A stretch of DNA of 64,000 nucleotides from JAUWVG01 sp964633715 (GTDB taxonomy: Bacteria; Acidobacteriota; Aminicenantia; Aminicenantales; Aminicenantaceae), in NCBI GenBank assembly GCA_964633715.1, contig CAZWHQ010000013.1:22823-86822 (forward strand). The letters are read 5' to 3'. The translations under genes and the position numbers were made by a program. Numbering within the stretch: position 1 is the stretch's first letter; every line of letters begins with the position of its first letter. The notes beneath the pieces were generated by a model, which was not told where the DNA came from, did no database searches, and saw only the letters and a program-made list of their open reading frames with translations. This document shows positions 27,108 through 35,336 of this stretch, piece by piece.

Positions 27108-28625
27108 ATGAATTCTCAACAAGAAGCCCAAAAGTTAAAACGCGATTTGGAACAAACCCTGCACTTTTCCGGAGAATCCACAAATATTGATTTTTATATC
27201 TCTGCCCTGAGTGAGTTTAATCCTTTTAATACAACCGAAAAGATATTGGCATGGCTCCAAGAGATGAATGATGTTGAATATTTTGATGTGAAATCAATTC
27301 CTCTTACAAACATGCGTAAATGGAATTTCAATAGTCAAACTGGAGATCTTGAACACGAAACCGGAGGGTTTTTTTCCATCCGAGGTCTTAGAGTCAATAT
27401 CAATATTGGGCCTGTGGAAGAGTGGACTCAACCTATAATTGACCAGCCGGAAATCGGAGTTTTGGGGATATTGACAAAAAAGTTCGATGGGATTCTCTAT
27501 TTCTTGATTCAAGCCAAGGCAGAGCCGGGAAACATCCATACGTTCCAACTCTCACCCACAGTCCAGGCAACAAGAAGCAATTATTTAAAGCTGCATGGAG
27601 GAAAAGCCACTCAATTCATTGAGTATTTTTTAAATAAGAATAAGTCCAAGGTTTTAGTAGATCAACTGCAATCAGAACAGGGCGCTCGGTTTTATCGTAA
27701 GAGAAACAGAAATATTATCGTTCAAGTACCTGAAAACGAGGATATCAGACTCAGCAATAATTATCGTTGGGTCACTCTTGGCCAAATATTGGCGCTATTA
27801 AAATATGACAACATAGTCAATATGGACTGTCGTTCAGTGATATCGACATTGAATTTCTCTCCAAAAAAGACAACATCGTCCTCTCAAATTAATGCAGCAC
27901 AACTTCGAGAGTGTTTGGAACAATCACCTCTTGTAACAAAACCCGTTCGGGATTATGGACTAAAGCTAATGATCTCTGCTCATCCCAATTCACGACCTCT
28001 AAATGCCATAGATGTCCTGCTCCAAAAGATAAACATTGAAAAATCCAACTGTGATCTAAGAACCACACAAATCCCTTTAAATAAAGTTACAGATTGGAAA
28101 CAAACTCCTATGGAAATTTCTCACAACGAGGGGAAATATTTCTCAATTTTTGGAGTCCAAATCGAATCCACAAATCGTGAAGTGACCTCATGGGATCAAC
28201 CAATTATTCGCCAAAAAGATCCAGGAATCGTTGGATTATTATCAAAAGAGATAGAGGGAGTCCTGCATTTTCTTGTCCAATTAAAGCATGAGTGTGGGGT
28301 TTTAGATCTTTTGGAAATATCACCGACCGTACAATGTGTCACAGGAAATTATTCCGAAGGGGAAATTCCCCCATATGTTGAAACTTTTATTAATCATAAT
28401 TTGCACGGCGATTTAATATTTGACACATCACAATCAGAGGAGGGGGGGCGATTTTTTCAAGAGTCGAATAGAAATATTCTCTTGCATGTGAACGATAATT
28501 TTTTCATTGAAAATAATCCAAGATATTTATGGATGACCCTCTATCAGCTTAAATATCTTCTAAGGTTTAACAATTTCCTGAATGTAGAAATCCGCAGTTT
28601 GTTGTCGGGTTTTCAAGTGAGATAA
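27108..28625 (+). CDS. NDP-hexose 2,3-dehydratase (EvaA/TylX3-like)
   Basis: This 505-residue protein is built of two homologous halves. Half one has IPLTNMRKWNF, FFSIRGLRV, EEWTQPIIDQPEIGVLGIL and TFQLSPTVQATRSNY. Half two has IPLNKVTDWKQ, YFSIFGVQI, TSWDQPIIRQKDPGIVGLL and LLEISPTVQCVTGNY. This duplicated Nudix-like architecture is that of NDP-4-keto-6-deoxyglucose 2,3-dehydratases (PF03559), which remove the C2 hydroxyl and give the 3,4-diketo-2,6-dideoxy intermediate. The Gfo/Idh reductase two bases downstream is the expected next enzyme. Such enzymes are best known from antibiotic sugar pathways. Family assignment is strong. Confidence 0.92.
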   Translation: MNSQQEAQKLKRDLEQTLHFSGESTNIDFYISALSEFNPFNTTEKILAWLQEMNDVEYFDVKSIPLTNMRKWNFNSQTGDLEHETGGFFSIRGLRVNINIGPVEEWTQPIIDQPEIGVLGILTKKFDGILYFLIQAKAEPGNIHTFQLSPTVQATRSNYLKLHGGKATQFIEYFLNKNKSKVLVDQLQSEQGARFYRKRNRNIIVQVPENEDIRLSNNYRWVTLGQILALLKYDNIVNMDCRSVISTLNFSPKKTTSSSQINAAQLRECLEQSPLVTKPVRDYGLKLMISAHPNSRPLNAIDVLLQKINIEKSNCDLRTTQIPLNKVTDWKQTPMEISHNEGKYFSIFGVQIESTNREVTSWDQPIIRQKDPGIVGLLSKEIEGVLHFLVQLKHECGVLDLLEISPTVQCVTGNYSEGEIPPYVETFINHNLHGDLIFDTSQSEEGGRFFQESNRNILLHVNDNFFIENNPRYLWMTLYQLKYLLRFNNFLNVEIRSLLSGFQVR

Positions 28626-28627
28626 CC

Positions 28628-29593
28628 ATGAACAAAATACGTTTTGGTGTGATCGGTTGTGGATATGTTTCCCTCAAGGGTTTTTTACCTGCGCTTAAGC
28701 AGATGAAAAACACAAAACTTGTTGCCGTTACGGACCTAGATATAGACAAAACTCAAGAAACGGCCCTTTTATTTGGCGGGGACCCTGTTTTAAGCTACAA
28801 AGATTTAGTAAAACGGGAAGATATCGATGTTATCTACATCGCCACCCCCAACAAAACCCACGCCAAGCTAGCTATCGCGGCTGCCGAACATGGAAAACAC
28901 CTGATATGCGAAAAACCGTTAGCGCACAATTTGTCGGCAGCCCAGAAAATCATTTCAAAATGTGAGGAAATGGGTGTTGCTCTCCTTGAAGGATTCACAT
29001 ATCAATTCCACCACCAACATAAAACATTGGATAAAATGGTCGCTGATAAAAGTATAGGCAGGCCTGTCTTTTTCCATGCAAAATTTGGTTTTCCGCCCTT
29101 AAATAAAGGCAACTTCCGATATCAACAAGGATTAGGTGGTGGTGCGCTTTTAGATGCCGGCGCATACACGATCCACGCGGCAAGACGCTTTTTTCGACGT
29201 GAGCCTATACATGTATATTCCGCGTCCAATCGCCAAGAGAATGAGGTGGAGATCCATGGAAGTGCGCTCCTCGATTTTGGAAAAAGCCAAACGGCCGCCC
29301 TAGCTTTTGGTTTTGACAACTATTATCAAAATACATATTCCATCTGGGGGACAAAAGGCAGGATCACCCTGACGCGTGCATTTTCAATATCACCAATATT
29401 TGCTCCAAAAATAATCCTTGAACGACAGAGTTATCTTGAAGAGCACACTCTTTCACCTTACAACCAATTTAAGGGCGAAATTGAGGTGTTCTGTGCCGGA
29501 TTCAAAAATGAGGAGACAAAGCGAGTCTGGCGAAATGACGCAAATGGGCAAGCACAAACACTCGAGAAAATCCGAAAGGCAGCCAAGATATAG
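28628..29593 (+). CDS. Gfo/Idh/MocA oxidoreductase, probable NDP-sugar 3-ketoreductase
   Basis: The 321-residue protein has an N-terminal Rossmann domain (FGVIGCGYVSLKGFLPALK), the CEKPLAHN motif whose Lys is catalytic, and the C-terminal alpha/beta domain with GGGALLDAGAYTIHAARR. It resembles TylC1/KijD10-like 3-ketoreductases. These reduce the unstable 3,4-diketo-2,6-dideoxy sugar released by a 2,3-dehydratase, whose gene lies immediately upstream. Its last 136 bases lie opposite the 3' end of the converging membrane-protein frame at 29458. The reaction is inferred from the pair; the family is clear. Confidence 0.88.
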   Translation: MNKIRFGVIGCGYVSLKGFLPALKQMKNTKLVAVTDLDIDKTQETALLFGGDPVLSYKDLVKREDIDVIYIATPNKTHAKLAIAAAEHGKHLICEKPLAHNLSAAQKIISKCEEMGVALLEGFTYQFHHQHKTLDKMVADKSIGRPVFFHAKFGFPPLNKGNFRYQQGLGGGALLDAGAYTIHAARRFFRREPIHVYSASNRQENEVEIHGSALLDFGKSQTAALAFGFDNYYQNTYSIWGTKGRITLTRAFSISPIFAPKIILERQSYLEEHTLSPYNQFKGEIEVFCAGFKNEETKRVWRNDANGQAQTLEKIRKAAKI

Positions 29594-30177
29594 CACAAGG
29601 GTTTCCTCAAGGGATTGTCCGTCTCCATGCTGCTGAAAATTTTCAAAATATTTAAAAGGTTTATACACAAGCCTATTGCCGTGGCCGCCGTTAAAATCCA
29701 AAGTGCCGTTATAAAATATCCGAAATTTCCTTTGATTTTGCTGTTGTTTGGGACAACTGAAGGCCAGGGAAATTTTTTATTGAATTCTTTTTCATAGGAA
29801 GCAAAGAGAAGTGTCCCTAAAAATCCGAACAGCAGCATGCCCAGGCTGAATAAGATGGGCGATTGAAAGGTCCAATTCAGTCCCTGGAATCCGTTTATCA
29901 GGCCTTGAAAAATGACATTCAAAACAGCACCGAATAAAAAACCATAGACAGCAGGAGCCAAGTATAAAGTGAACTTGGCAGAAAAGAGTATCTCTACAGC
30001 AAAAATGCCTAGAATAAAAACCGCACCAATTAACAGCGCTGCCCAGGGGGAAGATTCCGTGTTTTTCGCTTTATAAAAAACAGCTCCACAGCATATCAAA
30101 AGATTGCTAAGACAAAATAGGATTCTTAACCAAACAGGAGAAAAGAAGGGAGAATTTTTATTATGAGTTTTGCTCAT
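29458..30177 (-). CDS. Small hypothetical membrane protein
   Basis: The 239-residue frame has four or five membrane helices (for example ILFCLSNLLICCGAVFY, AALLIGAVFILGIFAVEILF, ILFSLGMLLFGFLGTLLFAS, YFITALWILTAATAIGLCI) over residues ~15-190. The last ~45 residues are the antisense of the Gfo/Idh gene and lack membrane character, so an older stop may have been lost. I do not recognise the family. It is the only minus-strand gene between 12.1 and 45.9 kb and is divergent from the glycosyltransferase at 30576. The hydrophobic part supports a real gene. Confidence 0.6.
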   Translation of the reverse strand: MSKTHNKNSPFFSPVWLRILFCLSNLLICCGAVFYKAKNTESSPWAALLIGAVFILGIFAVEILFSAKFTLYLAPAVYGFLFGAVLNVIFQGLINGFQGLNWTFQSPILFSLGMLLFGFLGTLLFASYEKEFNKKFPWPSVVPNNSKIKGNFGYFITALWILTAATAIGLCINLLNILKIFSSMETDNPLRKPLCYILAAFRIFSSVCACPFASFRQTRFVSSFLNPAQNTSISPLNWL

Positions 30178-30575
30178 TTTAAAAGATTGCTTTTATTCTT
30201 AACTCAACTATAAATAAAATAATCGATATCTTCAATTAAATAAACTACACAGCACACGGTTCCATTTCCGCAATTTCAAGAATGAGTTCAAAATAATCAC
30301 GGAAAGAGAAATGTTCCTACTAAATTTAACAAGCACAGAAACATACGATTGACTTAAAAAAGATGTTTTGGTAACTCGAGGATTTACGGTTCAGAACATC
30401 CTCATATCCGGACAATTGGGGTCAACGCGAGGGTTTAATCTTTGATTTTAATAAGAATACTCCTTCCTTATCATCTTGAATACAAAAGAGCTGGATTCCG
30501 CATTTATAGACATAAAATGCTTTTTTTGCTACTATGCTGTCTGGTTTCTTGAGATTGCTCAGGATTGAATAAAAA
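30178..30575. other. 398-base divergent intergenic region
   Basis: No credible gene is visible on either strand. The region is AT-rich and must hold the promoters for the diverging genes at 30177 (minus) and 30576 (plus). A TTGACT near 30351 lacks a good -10 at 17 bases, and several TATAGA/TAAAAT-like hexamers occur near 30510-30520 without a matching -35. The start at 30576 lacks a strong Shine-Dalgarno (AGGATTG about 10 bases before the ATG). No terminator or strong hairpin stands out. Confidence 0.5.
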
Positions 30576-31535
30576 ATGAAACTTATCGTACAGATCCCCT
30601 GTTTTAATGAGGCAAATTATTTGCCTTTGACCTTAAAGGATATCCCGAAGGATATAGAGGGAATAGATAAAATTGAGATTCTCGTTATTGATGATGGCAG
30701 TTCTGATAACACGGCAGATGTCGCTAAAAAAAATGGAGTCCACCATGTTGTGTCTTTTAAGAAACACAGAGGTCTGGCCGCCGCCTTTTCTGCAGGCCTT
30801 GAAGCCTGTTTGCTTAATGGAGCAGACATCATAGTCAACACGGATGCAGATAATCAGTACAATGGAGCCGATATCCCCAAGCTTATTAGCCCCATTTTAA
30901 AGGGAGAAGCCGATATTGTCATCGGTGACCGTCAGACCCAAAACGTGCCCCATTTTTCCTGGGTAAAGAAAAAATTACAGAAGTGGGGAAGTTCTCTCGT
31001 CAGGCTTTTATCAAAAACCGATATTCCAGATGCACCGAGTGGATTTCGTGCGATCAGTCGAGAAGCCGCATTTAAACTCAATATTCTTACAGATTTCTCT
31101 TACACCTTGGAAACACTTATTCAAGCTGGAACCATAGGCCTTGCCGTAAAAAGTGTTCCCATAAGAACGAACGAAAAGACAAGAGACTCCCGGTTGTTTA
31201 CTAATATGTTCTCTTTTTTAAAACATTCGGGATCGACTGTTCTGCGAGCTTATACCATGCATAAACCATTAAAAATATTTTTAATTTTTTCTGTGATATT
31301 TTTTATTCCGGGATTTATTTTAGGTGCCCGATTTTTAATTCTTTTCTATTCTGGACATTCCGGGGGTCATATTCAATCCCTGATATTGAGTGCCATTTTA
31401 TTGATTGCAAGTTTTCTGCTCGCCGTTGTGGCCATATTATCGGATCTGATTGCTTCAAATCGAAAACTCATCGAAGAGACTTTGCGGCGGATCAGGCGAA
31501 TAGAAAGCGATCAAACAAACAATAATACCAATTGA
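30576..31535 (+). CDS. GT2 family glycosyltransferase with membrane anchor (DPM1-like)
   Basis: This 319-residue protein has an N-terminal GT2 domain: LIVQIPCFNEANYLP, EILVIDDGSSDNTADVA, INTDADNQYNG with the metal-binding DAD and the Q-Y-N of DPM1-like enzymes, then PSGFRAISREAAF. Two C-terminal membrane helices (~235-265 and ~275-300) and a basic tail follow. It most likely charges a polyprenyl phosphate with a sugar, or extends a lipid-linked glycan, at the cytoplasmic face. It stands alone between two long intergenic regions, so it may be separately transcribed. Confidence 0.85.
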   Translation: MKLIVQIPCFNEANYLPLTLKDIPKDIEGIDKIEILVIDDGSSDNTADVAKKNGVHHVVSFKKHRGLAAAFSAGLEACLLNGADIIVNTDADNQYNGADIPKLISPILKGEADIVIGDRQTQNVPHFSWVKKKLQKWGSSLVRLLSKTDIPDAPSGFRAISREAAFKLNILTDFSYTLETLIQAGTIGLAVKSVPIRTNEKTRDSRLFTNMFSFLKHSGSTVLRAYTMHKPLKIFLIFSVIFFIPGFILGARFLILFYSGHSGGHIQSLILSAILLIASFLLAVVAILSDLIASNRKLIEETLRRIRRIESDQTNNNTN

Positions 31536-31545
31536 TTAATGATTG

Positions 31546-31812
31546 CCTGGATTATTCACGAGCCGAGGTTGCCAGAGATGCGAGGCATCGGCCCATGAAG
31601 CTGTGGTTTTCCACTGCGATTGGGTCGTAACAAAGCAGATATGGTAAGATCGGTTCGCTCCCTTGGAGTAAAAAATGCCGACATATGTTCTAAATTTGCA
31701 AACAAACAAAGTGGTTATCATGGTGATAGCTAAAAATCAAACTATCAAGTCGAAATTTTTGAAGATAAATGATAGTGTCGACAGTTTTTATGAATAATTC
31801 AGGGTAATAGAG
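31546..31812. other. Hairpin-rich intergenic segment, possible decayed element or RNA leader
   Basis: The first ~150 bases look richer in G+C than the flanking genes and contain close hairpins: GATGC/GCATC with a 3-base loop (about 31576-31588) and GTGG/CCAC with a TTTT loop (about 31604-31615). Further on, TATCA/TGATA with a 3-base loop is followed by alternating CTATCA and TGATAG copies to about 31775, a pattern like an operator or a stem-loop leader. No gene is visible. It could be a regulatory leader of the FAD-oxidoreductase pair or the remnant of a mobile element. Confidence 0.35.
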
Positions 31813-31819
31813 GTTTTAC

Positions 31820-33127
31820 ATGACAAACGTTATGATTTTAGGAGCCGGGCTGTCAGGATTAAGCGCGGCTTATCATTTAAAAGAAGATTATGCACTGTTC
31901 GATAAAGAAGACAAGGCTGGAGGTTTGTGCCGCTCGATAACTATCGACGATTTTGTATTTGATTACGGCCCGCATATTCTTTTCCCTAAGGATGAATACA
32001 CGTCTAAACTTGTCCGAGAACTTTTAGGCAAGAATTTTTCTCATCAGCAAAGAGAAGCTTGGATTTTTCACAAACTTTATGATGTTTATACGCGTTTTCC
32101 TTTCCAATCCCACCTTTACGGTTTACCTGTCTCGGTTGTAAAAGAGTGTATTTTAGGCTTATACGAAACACTTAAGAACGTAGATAAAAAGCCAAGGGAT
32201 TATGAAGAATGGATTCTTTGGAATTTTGGAGAAGGAATCGCCAAATATCTCATGATTCCCTATGCAAAAAAAATATGGACTATACATCCAAACAAGATGA
32301 ACTTCGAATGGGTTTGGAACAGAGTCCCTCGACTTTCTTTAGAAGAATTATTAGAAGGAGCCCTTCATGATAATCCAAAATTGTTTGGATTCAATACCGA
32401 GTTTTTCTATCCGCTTCACGGCGGCATAGAGGCTCTTCCCCATGCTTTTCTCTCTAAGGTTAAAAATGTCAACCTGAAAATGGAAGCCTGCAAGGTTTAT
32501 TTAAAAAATAAATGTGTGGAATTCAGGAATAATAAAAAAGTCTTTTTTGAAAAGCTTATTTCCACCCTCCCCCTTCCAGAAATAATCAAATATATCGATG
32601 ACGTTCCAAATGACGTCAAAAAAGCTTCTCTAGAACTCGAAAATAATTCTGTCTACTGTGTCAACTTAGGAATAGAGCGGGAAAAAATTAGTCCCTATCA
32701 CTATGTCTATTTCTACGAACCTGACTTTTTGTTTCACAGGATCAGCTATCCGATGAATCTCTCAAAACATACGGTTCCCAAAGGAAACAGTTCCATTACG
32801 ACGGAGACCTCTTATTCCAAATACAAGAAGATTGGCAGGGAAAACATTATAGACAGAGTTCTCGAAGATCTCACGCGGGCAAAAATTCTGTATCCAGACG
32901 ACAAAATTATCGTTTCAGATGTGGCAGACCTTAAATATGCCTATGTCATATATGACAAAAACCACAGAAAGAATGTCACGAAAATACACGAATTTTTGCG
33001 CAAAAACAGCATTTTTCCCTGTGGTCGATTTGGTGAATGGGAATATTTTAACATGGATCACAGCCTCGTCAGTGGGAAAAAAACCGCCGAAGAGATCAAC
33101 GCTATTTATTCAAAAGGACGTATGTAA
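31820..33127 (+). CDS. FAD-dependent oxidoreductase, amine oxidase/UDP-galactopyranose mutase-like (copy 1)
   Basis: This 435-residue flavoprotein opens with MILGAGLSGLSAAYHL, the dinucleotide-binding GxGxxG motif. KEDKAGGLCRS (the GG doublet that follows the FAD-ribose Glu) and DYGPHILFPKD come next. The middle has YTRFPFQSHLYGLPVSVVKEC and IAKYLMIPYAKKIW, as in UDP-galactopyranose mutase-like and protoporphyrinogen-oxidase-like glycan enzymes. ATG follows GTAATAGAGG. It stands 1 base from a clear paralogue (33129-34427). Flavin binding is certain; whether it performs a mutase or an oxidation is unknown. Confidence 0.82.
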   Translation: MTNVMILGAGLSGLSAAYHLKEDYALFDKEDKAGGLCRSITIDDFVFDYGPHILFPKDEYTSKLVRELLGKNFSHQQREAWIFHKLYDVYTRFPFQSHLYGLPVSVVKECILGLYETLKNVDKKPRDYEEWILWNFGEGIAKYLMIPYAKKIWTIHPNKMNFEWVWNRVPRLSLEELLEGALHDNPKLFGFNTEFFYPLHGGIEALPHAFLSKVKNVNLKMEACKVYLKNKCVEFRNNKKVFFEKLISTLPLPEIIKYIDDVPNDVKKASLELENNSVYCVNLGIEREKISPYHYVYFYEPDFLFHRISYPMNLSKHTVPKGNSSITTETSYSKYKKIGRENIIDRVLEDLTRAKILYPDDKIIVSDVADLKYAYVIYDKNHRKNVTKIHEFLRKNSIFPCGRFGEWEYFNMDHSLVSGKKTAEEINAIYSKGRM

Positions 33128-33128
33128 A

Positions 33129-34427
33129 TTGAAGTCCATTTCAATTTTAGGAGCAGGCCCAACAGGTCTCAGCACCGGGTATTTTTTAAAAAAAGATTAT
33201 TCAATTTTTGAAAAGAACAAAAACGTTGGTGGCGGATGCCGTACGGAAAAAATAGATGGATTTAGTTTTGATTATGGAGGGCATATCTTTTATCCCAAAA
33301 AAAAAGAGACACAAGCCTTCATAGACAAACTTCTCAAAAACAATTTGAACAAAATGGCTAGAGAAGCCTGGGTGTATTCAAAAGATATCTATACGCGGTA
33401 TCCGTTTCAAGCCAATCTCTATGGTCATTCCGTTCAAGTTGTTAAGGAATGTCTTCTGGGATTGATGGAGGCAAAACTAAAATTCGGAGAAAATCCAAAT
33501 CACTTTACAAATTTTGAGGATTTTATCTACAAAGTTTTTGGAGCTGGGATCGCAAAACACTTTATGATCCCCTTTAATTTGAAGCAGTGGGCAACACCCT
33601 TAAACCAGATGACAGTCGAATGGATGGGGAAATTTATTCCCGTGCCCACATTGGATGAAGTTTTGGATGGAAGTCTGAAAATGTCGCCCAAATGTATGGG
33701 AATTAATGCAAATTTCATCTATCCTCAAAAAGGAGGGATTCAAGCCCTATTCGATTCTTTTTTACCCTATCTTCAAAATCTTCATACAAGCTCTGAAGTC
33801 TTTTCTGTGTCCTTAGAGGATAAGTCGATTGAAATAAATGGACAGAACAAAAACTTCTATGAAAAACTCGTGTCCACGATTCCTCTACCGGAGCTGATGA
33901 AGCTTGTTAAACCTCTTCCTTCAGCTATCAGGTCGGCCTCTGAAAAATTAAGATGGATATCCCTCTATGTCGTCAATATAGGAATTGATCGGCCAACAAT
34001 TTCAGATAAACATCGAGTTTATTGCCCGGAGGAAAAATATATTTTTCACAAACTGGGTTACTATCAGAATCAATCCTCCTCTATGGTTCCAAAAGGGAAA
34101 AGTGCCGTGAGTGCCGAAATCACTTTTTCTAAAGATCGGCGTATCAGCAAAGACACTTTGATTGAAAGAACGATCCAGGATTTAAAAAAAGCGAAAATAC
34201 TTCATCCAGATGATAACATTGTCTTGACTCATATTTTAACGATTCCCTATGCCTATGCCATTTACGACAATTTGAGGAAAAAATCTGTCTCCTTTATCCA
34301 ACAATTTTTGGAAAAGGAACATATTTATCTTTGTGGAAGATATGCTCAATGGGAATATCAAAATATGGAGCAGAACATTCTCGCAGGAAAAGCCATGGCA
34401 AAAAAATTGAACTCGGAGATTGAATAA
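33129..34427 (+). CDS. FAD-dependent oxidoreductase, amine oxidase/UDP-galactopyranose mutase-like (copy 2)
   Basis: This 432-residue paralogue of the preceding protein has ISILGAGPTGLSTGYFL, NVGGGCRTEKIDGFSFDYGGHIFYPKK, YTRYPFQANLYGHSVQVVKECLLG and IAKHFMIPFNLKQWATPLNQM, all aligned with copy 1. The chosen start is TTG at 33129, one base after copy 1's stop, with AAAAGGA about 9 bases upstream. The in-frame extension further 5' overlaps copy 1 and shows no conservation. The two may form a heterodimer or act on successive intermediates. Downstream a GT2 gene follows after 5 bases. Confidence 0.82.
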   Translation: MKSISILGAGPTGLSTGYFLKKDYSIFEKNKNVGGGCRTEKIDGFSFDYGGHIFYPKKKETQAFIDKLLKNNLNKMAREAWVYSKDIYTRYPFQANLYGHSVQVVKECLLGLMEAKLKFGENPNHFTNFEDFIYKVFGAGIAKHFMIPFNLKQWATPLNQMTVEWMGKFIPVPTLDEVLDGSLKMSPKCMGINANFIYPQKGGIQALFDSFLPYLQNLHTSSEVFSVSLEDKSIEINGQNKNFYEKLVSTIPLPELMKLVKPLPSAIRSASEKLRWISLYVVNIGIDRPTISDKHRVYCPEEKYIFHKLGYYQNQSSSMVPKGKSAVSAEITFSKDRRISKDTLIERTIQDLKKAKILHPDDNIVLTHILTIPYAYAIYDNLRKKSVSFIQQFLEKEHIYLCGRYAQWEYQNMEQNILAGKAMAKKLNSEIE

Positions 34428-34432
34428 AAATA

Positions 34433-35311
34433 ATGGAAAATGAGGTGCTGATTTCTGTAATCATTCCGGCCTATAATGCAAAATCGACAATAATAAAAAC
34501 TCTTCATTTCCTGCATGAGCAGGACTATGAAGGAGAAGTCGAAATTTTTGTGGTCAACAGTTCTCAGGATAATACCAAAGAAATTATCCAGAAAAAATAC
34601 CCAGATGTAAATGTTATTCAACTCAAAAAAAGAGCCTTTACAGGAGATGCAAAAAATATTGCCCTGAAAAAAGCCCGAGGAAATATTTTTGCATTTATCG
34701 ACTCGGATTGTGTGGCTGAAAAAAATTGGCTGTCTACGATAAAAAAATTGTACACACAAGGGTATAAACTCGTGGGCGGCTCAATCGGGAATCTGAATCC
34801 TGGAAATATTGTCAGCAAAGCAGAGTATTTTCTTGAGTTGATTCAGCTCTCTCCCGGAAGTCGGGCGAGGTATGTGTCCCTTATCTCAACGGCCAATTGT
34901 TTTTTCGCAAAAGAGATCTTTGATAAACATGGAGATTTCCCCAAGATTCGCAAAGGCGTCGATATGCTTTTCTCCTATAATCTGATAGAAAAAAAGGAGA
35001 AGATACTATTTTTCCCAAACATGAAAATATCTCATGCCTGCACGACAAATTTTATTAGATATATTAAAAAACAAATACTCCATGGAGAATATTCCATTCT
35101 AGCTCGAAAAGAAGCTGGAATGCCCGGATCTTTTTTGTCTAATAATATCCTTTTTATTCCATTTTTGCCTCTTTTAAGGACTTCTATTGTTTTAAAACAT
35201 ATCGTTTCTTTAGATGCCGACTTAATAAAGGATTGGTTTCTGAGCTTGCCAGTATTTTTGATTGGGACTTATGCCTGGTCAGTTGGATGCGCAAAGAGTA
35301 TAGTAAAATAA
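34433..35311 (+). CDS. GT2 family glycosyltransferase
   Basis: This 292-residue GT-A protein has ISVIIPAYNAKSTI at the N-terminus, VVNSSQDNTKEI for the nucleotide base, and IDSDCVAEKNW containing the D-S-D metal site. The C-terminal part ends in a hydrophobic segment (~residues 265-285) that may be a membrane anchor. The missing usual DDGS (here NSSQD) marks a divergent subgroup. The gene follows the second FAD oxidoreductase by 5 bases and is followed 25 bases later by an acyltransferase. Donor and acceptor cannot be inferred. Confidence 0.82.
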   Translation: MENEVLISVIIPAYNAKSTIIKTLHFLHEQDYEGEVEIFVVNSSQDNTKEIIQKKYPDVNVIQLKKRAFTGDAKNIALKKARGNIFAFIDSDCVAEKNWLSTIKKLYTQGYKLVGGSIGNLNPGNIVSKAEYFLELIQLSPGSRARYVSLISTANCFFAKEIFDKHGDFPKIRKGVDMLFSYNLIEKKEKILFFPNMKISHACTTNFIRYIKKQILHGEYSILARKEAGMPGSFLSNNILFIPFLPLLRTSIVLKHIVSLDADLIKDWFLSLPVFLIGTYAWSVGCAKSIVK

Positions 35312-35336
35312 GTAAAATATCTTATGAGTTTTTCAG

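Noticed and set aside
31536..31819. Insertion sequence upstream of the FAD oxidoreductases
   Set aside because: The spacer has hairpins, but no transposase fragment, no paired terminal inverted repeats and no target-site duplication could be found.
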